Positions 1-6,021 of a DNA stretch of 28,616 bases are shown here, piece by piece. The notes under the pieces are model-generated. The model was given only the letters and a program-made list of their open reading frames with translations. It was not told the origin of the DNA and searched no databases. Numbering within the stretch: position 1 is the first letter of the stretch; each line of letters starts with the position of its first letter. Source of the stretch: a virus. The stretch is taken from positions 1 through 28,616 of IMG/VR virus record IMGVR_UViG_3300030106_006359, one strand, 5' to 3'. The position numbers and the translations under genes are program-made.

Positions 1-8
1 AATCTGTA

Positions 9-14
9 TATAAT
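9..14 (+). promoter_or_regulatory. Possible -10 box before the first gene
   Basis: A perfect TATAAT lies 21 bases ahead of the GTG start at 36. The window begins too close to it to show a -35 box. The purine-rich stretch 15-25 (GGAGGG, then GAGG) would serve as ribosome binding site. Transcription from this box would leave a leader of about 15 bases. Confidence 0.3.
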
Positions 15-35
15 GGAGGGCGAGGATGTCACGCG

Positions 36-269
36 GTGTTATCAAATTTGACTTTAGCGTTTTTGCTCGTTGTTTTGGTGGATTCAAACAAGACTGTAGA
101 ATCCGACCCCTTCATGTTTTTTCGCGATGTTTATCGTTGCAATCAGTTTGCCTACGCTATCTCGAGCGGACAATGGTCCCCAAAACACAGGCCCTATTGG
201 CGAAACCACAAAATCACTGCGTATTGCGTTCCACGCAGAGTGCCCGAAAATACCAAATTTTACGACTGA
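36..269 (+). CDS. Small exported or membrane-anchored phage protein
   Basis: A 77-residue protein starting with GTG, with GAGG at 22-25 as ribosome binding site. Residues 1 to about 16 are hydrophobic (LTLAFLLVVLV) and look like a signal peptide or membrane anchor; the rest is polar and carries two cysteines (in YRCNQF and AYCVPR). The KITAYCVP segment resembles, from memory, a small protein family common in marine phages whose function is unknown. A longer ATG reading from 26 in another frame lacks these traits and is taken as a shadow. It sits just upstream of the lysis genes, so a role at the cell envelope is possible but unproven. Confidence 0.7.
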   Translation: MLSNLTLAFLLVVLVDSNKTVESDPFMFFRDVYRCNQFAYAISSGQWSPKHRPYWRNHKITAYCVPRRVPENTKFYD

Positions 270-276
270 GGAATTA

Positions 277-474
277 ATGAGAAAGCGTAGAGAAAAATAT
301 GTTTGCAAATTTTGTAATGGCGACGATCCAAAGCAGTTTACCAAAAATTGCTTTTACGAGTGCCGGAAGTGCCGGGCGCTTCGATCAAAAGATATACATT
401 TTGAAACTTATCTTAAAGCTCTGGAAAAACAGAGACTTGCTCAAACTTATTGGGATCAACATGTGGCAAATTAG
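277..474 (+). CDS. Small zinc-ribbon protein
   Basis: A 65-residue basic protein. Two CxxC pairs (C10/C13 and C29/C32), with a further C25, form a likely zinc ribbon, followed by a charged helix rich in Lys, Glu and Gln. GAGG at 268-271 precedes the ATG at 277, and the stop of the previous gene overlaps this ribosome binding site, so the two are co-transcribed. The frame is open further upstream (from 127), but that part overlaps the first gene and has no good start. Small zinc-ribbon proteins of this sort are frequent in phages and may bind nucleic acid; no target can be read from the sequence. Confidence 0.7.
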   Translation: MRKRREKYVCKFCNGDDPKQFTKNCFYECRKCRALRSKDIHFETYLKALEKQRLAQTYWDQHVAN

Positions 475-868
475 CGCGGGTTTAGGTGTTGCTTTAGCCA
501 TCACAGGCGGGGCTTTTAAATTGTACTTCGACAAAGCGGAGGCGGAAAAAGAAGCGCTGGCTGTGCAACTGCGGCAAGCAGCGGATAATCAAGTGGTGCT
601 AGAAAATAGTATCGCCGGGTTAAACGAACAGGTGTTGCAAGCAGAAGATGCGCGCAAAAAAGCGTTCGAGCAAATCAGTACCCTGCAAGCGGCAAACGAT
701 GAGGCGCGGCAAGAAGTGAGCGATTTACGTGAAAAATTTAACAAACACGACATGAACATTCTAAGCCTGCGGAAACCGGGGCTTATCGAAAAAATCATCA
801 ACAACGGAACTCGGGAGGTCTTGGATGAGTTTGAGAATCTTACTGTCTCTAACGCTGATAACGACTAG
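461..868 (+). CDS. i-spanin (Rz-like inner membrane lysis protein)
   Basis: A 135-residue protein with one N-terminal membrane segment (about residues 5-21, SAGLGVALAITGGAF) and a long Ala/Glu/Gln/Lys-rich coiled coil over residues 25-95. The C-terminal part (KPGLIEKIINNGTREV) resembles that of phage i-spanins. In Gram-negative hosts the i-spanin crosses the periplasm to an outer-membrane lipoprotein and fuses the two membranes in the last step of lysis. The o-spanin gene starts inside its 3' end in another frame (44-base overlap), the classic Rz/Rz1 arrangement. I chose the ATG at 461 because it places the membrane helix at the N terminus; the longer frame from 299 overlaps the zinc-ribbon gene. 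Confidence 0.88.
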   Translation: MWQISAGLGVALAITGGAFKLYFDKAEAEKEALAVQLRQAADNQVVLENSIAGLNEQVLQAEDARKKAFEQISTLQAANDEARQEVSDLREKFNKHDMNILSLRKPGLIEKIINNGTREVLDEFENLTVSNADND

Positions 869-1226
869 CGGCTGTAGCCTGCTAGGGAACAGCCCTTATG
901 TCCCCGAGGTCAAACCGGTGGAGGTGGTCACGATCACCAAACCGGCGGTCGTATATCATCCACCGCTACCGAATCAAATTAAAACAAAACCGGTGGAGTG
1001 GCGCGTTTTGACCCCAGCAATCATGCAAGAATATTTGACAGATCTGAGCGAAGGGAAAGCGCCGACCAACGTCTACTATGGGGTCAGTCCCCAGGGGTAT
1101 GAAAATTTGTCGATCAACATGGCCGAATTGAAACGCTACATACGGCAAGCGTTGTCGATTGTCGAATATTATCAAGATTTATACGAGGAGGAAGAAGATG
1201 GATCGGATATCACACCAGGACATTAG
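825..1226 (+). CDS. o-spanin (Rz1-like outer membrane lipoprotein)
   Basis: A 133-residue protein with a lipoprotein signal: MSLRILLSLTLITTSGC, where the TSGC lipobox would give a lipidated Cys17. The mature N-terminal part is Pro/Val-rich (PYVPEVKPVEVV), typical of o-spanins that span the periplasm from the outer membrane. GGGAGG at 813-818 (within cgggaggtc) precedes the ATG. It begins 44 bases inside the i-spanin gene. At 133 residues it is longer than the shortest Rz1 proteins. Its last residues (EEEEDGSDITPGH) overlap the start of the lipase gene, whose ribosome binding site encodes the Glu run. Confidence 0.85.
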   Translation: MSLRILLSLTLITTSGCSLLGNSPYVPEVKPVEVVTITKPAVVYHPPLPNQIKTKPVEWRVLTPAIMQEYLTDLSEGKAPTNVYYGVSPQGYENLSINMAELKRYIRQALSIVEYYQDLYEEEEDGSDITPGH

Positions 1227-1785
1227 CGTCGTCTGCGCCGAGTCCTATAACAAAAAAACTTTCGAGGAACTCAACATTGAAGTGTTAGTTGAGGACAATG
1301 TGTTCGCATTTCGCGGCACCGATGAGCCAATGGACGCAATCCGCGACCTACGGATCTTGCCAATCTGGACCAGGGAACTTGGTTGGGCGCCGGCAGGATT
1401 CTTAAAAGCGGCAAAACGGTTAATGCCCAAATGTCTGTCAGAGATGATGGCGAAAGACCTAGAACCAAAAAACGTCGTATTAACGGGGCATAGCCTCGGC
1501 GGTGCGGTGGCATTATTGGTCGGAGCACTCATGATGCGTGATGAAGTTAAAGTACGAGAAATTGTCACTTTCGGAGCGCCCCGTTGTGGCCGCTTAAAAA
1601 TCCTGGATGGGATTGAGGTGACGATGTATCGGCACGGTAAGGATATCGTGCCTCTCGTACCACCACTCATGCGTCGTCACAAAAAAATGATTAATTACGG
1701 GCAGAAAAATTCGTTTATCCGCGATCACTACATGCACCACTATATCAACATGCAAAAATGCCAAAAGCTTGTATGTGATGTATAG
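1198..1785 (+). CDS. Class 3 lipase-like alpha/beta hydrolase
   Basis: A 195-residue protein with features of the lipase class 3 family. The nucleophile elbow is GHSLGG (Ser99). The segment VTFGAPRCG (123-131) is a hallmark of the family. Asp149 in HGKDIVPLVPP is the likely acid, and the catalytic His is probably His177 or His181 in RDHYMHHY. No signal peptide is seen. GAGGAGGAAG directly precedes the ATG at 1198; the frame is open from 1159, but that region lies inside the o-spanin gene. The family hydrolyses ester bonds in acylglycerols or phospholipids. Between spanins and holin, it could weaken membranes during lysis; a virion or tail function is the alternative. Confidence 0.85.
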   Translation: MDRISHQDISVVCAESYNKKTFEELNIEVLVEDNVFAFRGTDEPMDAIRDLRILPIWTRELGWAPAGFLKAAKRLMPKCLSEMMAKDLEPKNVVLTGHSLGGAVALLVGALMMRDEVKVREIVTFGAPRCGRLKILDGIEVTMYRHGKDIVPLVPPLMRRHKKMINYGQKNSFIRDHYMHHYINMQKCQKLVCDV

Positions 1786-1814
1786 CGTCAGCGTTTGAAC
1801 TAGAGGAAAACCTT

Positions 1815-2180
1815 ATGGACCTAGACAAAAATACTCCGTCAAATAAAACAGTCGAACCGGATTCTGATCTAGCCGCGTTAGACACTAACGGCGACAACGT
1901 CATCACGCAAGAGGAATATCAAGCGAGTGAGCGGGCGATTCGGCTGGAATTGCTAAAAAACCAGGATCAAAAAGAAGACGCACAATTGCGCATGATCTGG
2001 TTTGCCTTGCTATCGCTATTGATTTTTCCGATTTTGCTAATGATTTCGTCGGTGTTCGGGTTGGAGGATGCTGGAAAAAACCTAACCGACATGAGTTCAA
2101 TCTTTTTCCTGACCATTGGTGGCCTGGTATCGGTGTTTTTCGGCGCTCAAGCAATCAAGAAAAATGGTAATGGACGATGA
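1815..2180 (+). CDS. EF-hand membrane protein, probable holin
   Basis: A 121-residue protein with a complete EF-hand calcium loop near the N terminus: Asp23, Asn25, Asp27, Val29, Thr31 and Glu34 occupy the ligand positions (DTNGDNVITQEE). A charged helix follows, then two membrane segments at about 60-82 and 95-113, and a short basic tail (KKNGNG). Its stop overlaps the endolysin start (ATGA), and two membrane helices beside an endolysin is the usual picture of a holin. GAGGAAA precedes the ATG. Similar EF-hand plus two-helix proteins occur, from memory, in marine phages. Holin activity is inferred from context and topology only. Confidence 0.7.
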   Translation: MDLDKNTPSNKTVEPDSDLAALDTNGDNVITQEEYQASERAIRLELLKNQDQKEDAQLRMIWFALLSLLIFPILLMISSVFGLEDAGKNLTDMSSIFFLTIGGLVSVFFGAQAIKKNGNGR

Positions 2181-2638
2181 ACCCTGCCAGCAGAGAAAAC
2201 GTGTTCGAGCAACTGAAGATTGACGAGGGCGTCAAGTACGAAATTTACTTAGATCACCTCGGGTTCAAAACGTTCGGGGTAGGTCACTTGTGTCTGATAG
2301 ACGACCCGGAGTATGACCAGGAGATCGCGACCCCCGTCAGTGAAGAGCGCGTCCAGGAATGTTTTGAGAAGGATCTCGACATCGCGATTGACGAGTGCAA
2401 AGTTTTGTTTGGCGAGAACCGATGGGGCAGTTTCCCGGACGAGGTCCAAGAGATCTGCGTCAACATGATGTTTAACCTCGGCAGGCCACGCTACAGCAAG
2501 TTTAAAAAACATCTTGCAGCCTTAGACGCCGAGGATTGGTCGGAGGCTGCGAAAGAAGCGCGCGATTCGCGATGGTATCGACAGGTAGGCGATAGAGCCG
2601 AGCGTCTGTGCCGGCGTCTGGAAGCGATCCATGAGTGA
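2177..2638 (+). CDS. Endolysin, T4-type lysozyme (GH24)
   Basis: A 153-residue muramidase with the GH24 triad in T4 spacing: Glu17 (IDEGVK), Asp26 (YLDHLG) and Thr32 (KTFGVGH). The C-terminal half holds further family segments (MMFNLGR, SRWYRQVGDRAERL). It cleaves the MurNAc-GlcNAc bond of peptidoglycan. No signal peptide or SAR segment is seen, so release to the wall should need a holin, which fits the EF-hand membrane gene overlapping it by four bases (ATGA). Its length is close to that of T4 lysozyme (164). The gene overlaps the next one by eight bases. Confidence 0.92.
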   Translation: MNPASRENVFEQLKIDEGVKYEIYLDHLGFKTFGVGHLCLIDDPEYDQEIATPVSEERVQECFEKDLDIAIDECKVLFGENRWGSFPDEVQEICVNMMFNLGRPRYSKFKKHLAALDAEDWSEAAKEARDSRWYRQVGDRAERLCRRLEAIHE

Positions 2639-3008
2639 AATAACGATAGCAGAGAGAACAACAAAAACGCGTGATGATTTGCTTGATCGAGCGAAAGACT
2701 TGGTCAACGGGCCCCGTAATAAAATTTACGGCGACCCGACCACGAATCACGAACGCATTGCAGACCTATGGACAGTGATTCTCAAACGACGAGTCACGAC
2801 CCACGAGGTCTATCTAATGATGGTGGCGCTGAAATTGAGCCGGTTGATTGAAACCCCAGGACATGAGGACAGTTGGGTGGACATGATTGGGTACGCGGCA
2901 CTGGGAGGAGAAAATGAGTCTACAAATGGCGATGTTTGCCCCGAAAACCGAGTGGATCCCGCCTATCGAACTGCCCGACTTGACGACGGCAAAACAGATA
3001 GCGATTGA
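2631..3008 (+). CDS. DUF6378-like phage protein
   Basis: A 125-residue protein. Residues 15-95 fit the DUF6378 pattern I remember: LLDRAKDLVNG, then YGDPTTNHERIADLW, LMMVALKLSRL and HEDSWVDMIGYAAL. The biochemical role is unknown; it is common next to phage replication genes. The conserved part ends near residue 93. The last 31 residues read through the start of the polymerase gene in another frame (95-base overlap), are low in recognisable pattern, and probably represent a displaced stop codon, not a domain. The gene starts eight bases before the end of the endolysin gene. Confidence 0.75.
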   Translation: MSEITIAERTTKTRDDLLDRAKDLVNGPRNKIYGDPTTNHERIADLWTVILKRRVTTHEVYLMMVALKLSRLIETPGHEDSWVDMIGYAALGGENESTNGDVCPENRVDPAYRTARLDDGKTDSD

Positions 3009-4806
3009 CGTTGAAACCAAAGACCCTAATCTAAAAACCAAGGGGCCAGGATGGCCGACCGGCGATGGACACGTCGTCGGGTATGCTATCGCGGCGGAGG
3101 GTTGGTCCGGGTATATACCGATTCGACATCTAGGTGGCGGTAACCTAGACGAAAAAATTGTTAACCGATGGCTGAAAAAAGTCTTCGAATGTCCGGCAGA
3201 TAAGATTATGCACAACGCGTCTTATGATGCGGGCTGGATCAAGCGCATGGGCTTCACGTTGAACGGGCGGCTCATCGACACGATGTTGATCGCGTCGTTG
3301 TTAGACGAAAATCGGTTTAGTTACAGTTTGAACGCACTGGCCTATGATCTTTTAAATAAGACCAAAAGCGAAAAACAATTAGTGGAGGCGGCGAGGGAAT
3401 TCGGAGTCGATCCGAAAGCAGAAATGTGGAAACTCCCCGCAGGTTTCGTTGGTCCCTACGCTGAGGCTGACGCTGAACTCGCCCTCGAACTCTGGCAATT
3501 TTTCTCGGGACAACTTAGCCAGGAAGAGCTCTGGCCTATCGCCAACCTCGAGCTTGAACTGCTCCCATGTCTCATTGACATGACGTGGCGGGGCGTCAGG
3601 ATCGACCAGGAACGGGTCGAGCGAACGCGGGATGCTCTCCTCAAGCGGGAGGTCGAAATTCGCAAGCAAATCAAGCACATCGCGGGCTGTGATGTTGAAA
3701 TCTGGGCTGCTCAAAGCCTCGCCAAAGCGTTCGACAAGTGTAATATCGCATACCCACGCACAGAGAAGGGCCATCCGAGTTTCACAAAACTCTTCTTGCA
3801 GGAGTCGGAAGAACTCCTTCCGAAACTCATCGTCCAAGCGCGGAACCTCAATAAGGGCTCCGGGACATTCATCAATACCATCATGAAACACTGTGACAAG
3901 GACGGCAGAATTCATTCTCATATCAACCAAATTCGTAGTGATGATGGTGGCACGGTTAGTGGTCGGATCAGCATGAACAATCCCAATTTGCAACAAATCC
4001 CGGCCCGTGACCCAGAATTAGGTCCGATGATTCGCTCTTTATTCTTACCAGAAGAAAACGAACAATGGGCGGCCATCGATTTTTCGCAGCAGGAACCACG
4101 GATCCTGGTGCATTATGCCTCTGTTTATGGCAAAACTCGAGGAATTGAATTGGAAAAAGCCGCTGATTTTGTCGAGGCTTACCAGAACGATCCCGACATG
4201 GATTTCCATACGATGGTCGCGGAAATGGCTAACGTGCCACGGAAACAAGCCAAAACCATCAACCTGGCGATGATGTATGGCATGGGCGTGAACAAATTGT
4301 CCGAGCAGCTTGATATCCCGGTTGATGAGGCGAAAACGTTGGTGCAGCAATATCATGACCGCGTGCCCTTCGTCAAAGGGCTTATGCAGGGCGTCACGAA
4401 TCGCTTGAATGACAAAACCTCGGGCGGCTCGGTACGCTCAATTTTGGGCCGAAAATGCCGATTTGATTTATGGGAGCCCGATACTTTTGCCATGAACAAG
4501 GCGCTGCCTTATCGCGAAGCGGTCCAGGAATATGGGCCCACGACTAAGTTAAAAAGGGCGTATACCTACAAAGCTTTGAATCGATTGATCCAGGCAAGCG
4601 CAGCGGACATGACCAAAAAGGCGATGACGGATATTTACAAAACCGGTAAAATACCGTTGATACAAATCCACGACGAAGTCGCCATGTCGGTCGCTAGTCG
4701 TGAAGAAGCGGAGAACATTGCAAAACTTATGACCGACGCTGTCCCGCTGGAAGTGCCGAACAAATGTGACATCGAAATCGGCCCTAGTTGGGGCGAGGCA
4801 GAATGA
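2914..4806 (+). CDS. DNA polymerase family A with 3'-5' exonuclease
   Basis: A 630-residue replicative polymerase. The proofreading domain has all three Exo motifs: Asp32/Glu34 (IAIDVET), Asn101 to Asp105 (NASYD) and Tyr182 to Asp186 (YAEAD). The polymerase domain has motif A Asp389 (DFSQQEPR), motif B with Arg443, Lys447 and Tyr455 (RKQAKTINLAMMYG), and motif C His586-Asp587-Glu588. The residue equivalent to E. coli Pol I Phe762 is Leu451. The 5' nuclease domain of bacterial Pol I is absent, as usual in phages. The ATG at 2914 follows a strong GGGAGGAG; a TTG at 2887 is in frame but less likely. No helicase or primase is seen in the window. Confidence 0.95.
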   Translation: MSLQMAMFAPKTEWIPPIELPDLTTAKQIAIDVETKDPNLKTKGPGWPTGDGHVVGYAIAAEGWSGYIPIRHLGGGNLDEKIVNRWLKKVFECPADKIMHNASYDAGWIKRMGFTLNGRLIDTMLIASLLDENRFSYSLNALAYDLLNKTKSEKQLVEAAREFGVDPKAEMWKLPAGFVGPYAEADAELALELWQFFSGQLSQEELWPIANLELELLPCLIDMTWRGVRIDQERVERTRDALLKREVEIRKQIKHIAGCDVEIWAAQSLAKAFDKCNIAYPRTEKGHPSFTKLFLQESEELLPKLIVQARNLNKGSGTFINTIMKHCDKDGRIHSHINQIRSDDGGTVSGRISMNNPNLQQIPARDPELGPMIRSLFLPEENEQWAAIDFSQQEPRILVHYASVYGKTRGIELEKAADFVEAYQNDPDMDFHTMVAEMANVPRKQAKTINLAMMYGMGVNKLSEQLDIPVDEAKTLVQQYHDRVPFVKGLMQGVTNRLNDKTSGGSVRSILGRKCRFDLWEPDTFAMNKALPYREAVQEYGPTTKLKRAYTYKALNRLIQASAADMTKKAMTDIYKTGKIPLIQIHDEVAMSVASREEAENIAKLMTDAVPLEVPNKCDIEIGPSWGEAE

Positions 4807-4807
4807 A

Positions 4808-5005
4808 ATGGATATTACATCGATACCGCCCACTGAAATTGCTTGGAAAACGGTCGCCGTCCAAAAAGCCGCGCGCCTACAGGAAGGGGGAGCGGGAAAA
4901 ACACTCAAACAAATGGTTAGTACAATCCCGCCTGTCTTATATACAGAAGGCGGAAAGATCGAACAAAAAAATCTACCAAGTTCTCGATTGAACGTGCAAG
5001 CCTAA
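4808..5005 (+). CDS. Small hypothetical protein after the polymerase
   Basis: A 65-residue protein beginning MDITSIPPTEIAWKTV; not recognised. GAGG at 4795-4798 lies nine bases ahead of the ATG. A second ORF in another frame, 4803-4991 (62 residues, beginning MKWILHRYRPLKLL, very basic), starts with an ATGA overlap to the polymerase stop but stands only four bases from the same GAGG. I prefer the 4808 frame because its composition is more protein-like and its start spacing better. Only one is likely to be translated. A promoter for the candidate small RNA downstream overlaps the 3' end. Confidence 0.45.
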   Translation: MDITSIPPTEIAWKTVAVQKAARLQEGGAGKTLKQMVSTIPPVLYTEGGKIEQKNLPSSRLNVQA

Positions 5006-5017
5006 ACAGGTTATACT
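4988..5017 (+). promoter_or_regulatory. Sigma70-like promoter for candidate small RNA 1
   Basis: TTGAAC at 4988-4993 and TATACT at 5012-5017 are separated by 18 bases. This resembles the TTGACA / TATAAT consensus (4 of 6 and 5 of 6). The expected start site, about 5024, coincides with the first base of a 7-bp stem (5024-5030 with 5073-5079). Confidence 0.5.
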
Positions 5018-5023
5018 CCGTCC

Positions 5024-5112
5024 GTCGGGTATCCTTCCTCAGTAGTTATCCTGCAAGATAACCAATCCCCACACCCGACATTATTGTTACCCCCGCTACG
5101 GCGGGGGTTTTT
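5024..5112 (+). ncRNA. Candidate small RNA 1 (about 89 nt)
   Basis: This is a promoter-to-terminator unit with no convincing ORF. The predicted transcript begins with GTCGGGT (5024-5030), which pairs with ACCCGAC (5073-5079). Inside it GTTATC (5045-5050) pairs with GATAAC (5057-5062). A rho-independent terminator (5089-5112) closes the unit. Outer stem, inner hairpin and terminator form a compact three-element fold. I do not recognise the RNA class. It could instead be only the 3' end of the polymerase operon transcript. Fold and boundaries are read by eye and not computed. Confidence 0.45.
5089..5112 (+). terminator. Rho-independent terminator with UNCG-type loop
   Basis: CCCCCGC (5090-5096) pairs with GCGGGGG (5101-5107), with A5089 and T5108 extending the stem. 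The loop is TACG closed by a C-G pair, a member of the very stable UNCG tetraloop class. A T-rich tract (5108-5112, continuing TTTC/TTTT) follows. It ends the polymerase operon and candidate small RNA 1. Confidence 0.88.
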
Positions 5113-5131
5113 CTTTCTTTTTCCCATAACA

Positions 5132-5143
5132 TCGCATATAATC
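5132..5143 (+). promoter_or_regulatory. Recurring TCGCATATAATC element before the RHH gene
   Basis: TCGCATATAATC contains a perfect -10 box (TATAAT at 5137-5142). No good -35 box is visible 17 bases upstream, which is the T-rich tail of the terminator. The same TCGCATAT core occurs ahead of 8055, 8964 and 10965, and inverted ahead of 17989. It probably drives the ribbon-helix-helix gene at 5164; AGGAG at 5152-5156 is that gene's ribosome binding site. Confidence 0.5.
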
Positions 5144-5163
5144 GTGTACATAGGAGAAATTTT

Positions 5164-5331
5164 ATGGACACTTCCAAGTGGAAATCGGTGCTCGTGCCCA
5201 GGGACGAGTACGAAGAACTCAAATTATTGAGTAAATCTGAAGGGCGTACCATGAGCGGGCAATTGCGCCTTATGTTTAAAGAATGGAAAGCCATGCGCCG
5301 CGAGAATTTAAAAAACGAGGCGACCGCTTGA
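5164..5331 (+). CDS. Ribbon-helix-helix (Arc/CopG-like) regulator
   Basis: A 55-residue protein. Residues 6-11 (WKSVLV) fit the RHH DNA-contacting beta strand, residues 13-27 (RDEYEELKLLSKSEG) helix A and residues 30-45 (MSGQLRLMFKEWKAMR) helix B. AGGAG lies eight bases before the ATG. RHH dimers bind inverted or tandem operator half-sites and usually repress. The gene stands alone between two candidate small RNA units, and its stop codon overlaps the -35 box of the promoter at 5328, so autoregulation or control of that promoter is plausible. Length and pattern fit the family well; the operator is not known. Confidence 0.7.
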   Translation: MDTSKWKSVLVPRDEYEELKLLSKSEGRTMSGQLRLMFKEWKAMRRENLKNEATA

Positions 5332-5356
5332 CAATGCCGCATACGCTTGCTAATGT
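5328..5356 (+). promoter_or_regulatory. Strong sigma70-like promoter
   Basis: A perfect TTGACA (5328-5333), a 17-base spacer and TAATGT (5351-5356; 4 of 6 to TATAAT). The expected start is about 5363. The -35 box overlaps the TGA stop of the RHH gene. TTGCTAA (5347-5353), which occurs in the recurring motif at 8013 and 8908, spans the spacer and -10 box. Confidence 0.65.
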
Positions 5357-5362
5357 TTGCGT

Positions 5363-5468
5363 ACTTCGTGGACTGACCCCACAGGATCAACAGGCGACGG
5401 CTTGTTGGCAAGTCGGTCTCTAGTGTGTGTGAAACCCTAAGCGGACGACCTTCGCTTGGGGTTTTTTT
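5363..5468 (+). ncRNA. Candidate small RNA 2 or attenuator leader (about 105 nt)
   Basis: The stretch from the promoter at 5328 to the terminator at 5432-5468 holds no convincing ORF but has clear fold potential. GTGG/CCAC pair near the 5' end. CGGCTTG pairs with CAAGTCG around a TTGG loop (5397-5414 region, one G-U pair). The terminator has a 12-bp stem. Because the T-run ends only about 14 bases before the start of the gene at 5483, the element may be either an independent small RNA or a leader whose terminator limits expression of the nuclease operon. No known class is recognised. Confidence 0.45.
5432..5468 (+). terminator. Strong rho-independent terminator
   Basis: AAACCCTAAGCG (5432-5443) pairs with CGCTTGGGGTTT (5453-5464) in 12 bp with one T-G pair, around a 9-base loop. 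A run of seven T residues (5462-5468) ends it. It sits between the promoter at 5328 and the gene at 5483, so it either ends a small RNA or acts as an attenuator. Confidence 0.9.
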
Positions 5469-5482
5469 ATGGAGGAAATAAA

Positions 5483-5614
5483 ATGTTAAGAATAAAACCA
5501 CCTTTTGTTTGCACTTTGAATCTCGACAACGCTCAACGTGAAGCATTGTGGCGGCAGCGCTTGCGCAGTTACCGTCGAAACTTTCGTTTACACCTAGTGA
5601 GGGGAGAGGCATGA
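5483..5614 (+). CDS. Small hypothetical protein before the nuclease gene
   Basis: A 43-residue protein beginning MLRIKPPFVCTLNLDNAQ; not recognised. The support is contextual: GGAGGA at 5471-5476 is a strong ribosome binding site seven bases before the ATG, and its TGA overlaps the ATG of the nuclease gene (ATGA at 5611-5614), implying translational coupling. The C-terminal half is Arg-rich (QRLRSYRRNFRLH), suggesting a nucleic-acid-binding or purely coupling role. It lies 14 bases after a strong terminator. Confidence 0.55.
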   Translation: MLRIKPPFVCTLNLDNAQREALWRQRLRSYRRNFRLHLVRGEA

Positions 5615-6021
5615 AAAAATTTTTATTGTTGGGTTTACTATTGCCTGTTCTCACGCAGGCGGAATGCTTCCCCGTTACCGACGTGGTGAAGGTCGTAGAC
5701 GGCGATACGATTGATGTGCGCATCAAAGTGCTGCCCACGGATCTGGACCTCCTGGCCGAAATTAGGGTACGTATGGAAGGCATCAATGCCTGGGAGTCGC
5801 GCACCAGGGATCAGGCCGAAAAAACAAAGGGCTTGGCGGCAAAAGCACGGCTCACGGAACTGGCCCAGGGACAAATTACCGTTTGTCTGAACGGCAAGGG
5901 CAAATTCGGGCGGTGGTTGGGCACGTTGTTTGATGGAGATGTCAATATCAACGAACAATTAGTCCAGGAAGGTCACGCGCACTACTATGACGGCGGAGCC
6001 CGCCAAAGTTTCAGCGAATGA
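5611..6021 (+). CDS. Exported staphylococcal-nuclease-like (SNase/TNase) enzyme
   Basis: A 136-residue protein with a signal peptide (residues 1-17, ending LTQA). The SNase fold residues are present: Asp30/Asp32 in VVDGDTI, Arg54 and Glu62 in RMEGINAWE (equivalent to Arg35 and Glu43 of the S. aureus enzyme) and Arg101 in KFGRWLG (Arg87). The Asp40 equivalent is Asn59, a change I recall from other family members. These enzymes cut DNA or RNA with calcium. Export suggests action in the periplasm or after lysis, such as degrading host DNA, excluding competing phages or clearing viscous DNA. GGGGAGAGG precedes the ATG, which overlaps the upstream stop. Confidence 0.88.
   Translation: MKKFLLLGLLLPVLTQAECFPVTDVVKVVDGDTIDVRIKVLPTDLDLLAEIRVRMEGINAWESRTRDQAEKTKGLAAKARLTELAQGQITVCLNGKGKFGRWLGTLFDGDVNINEQLVQEGHAHYYDGGARQSFSE

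Noticed and set aside
26-277. ATG-started ORF of 83 residues at the window start
   Set aside because: The overlapping GTG frame at 36 has a signal sequence and a familiar motif, while this frame looks random.
3379-3996. 205-residue minus-strand ORF
   Set aside because: It lies fully inside the DNA polymerase gene, which has all catalytic motifs.
4803-4991. Alternative 62-residue basic ORF after the polymerase
   Set aside because: Ribosome binding site spacing is only four bases and the product is Arg/Lys-heavy; kept as the second choice to the 4808 frame.
5046-5804. 252-residue minus-strand ORF
   Set aside because: It crosses two strong + strand terminators and three better + strand genes, and has no recognisable domain.
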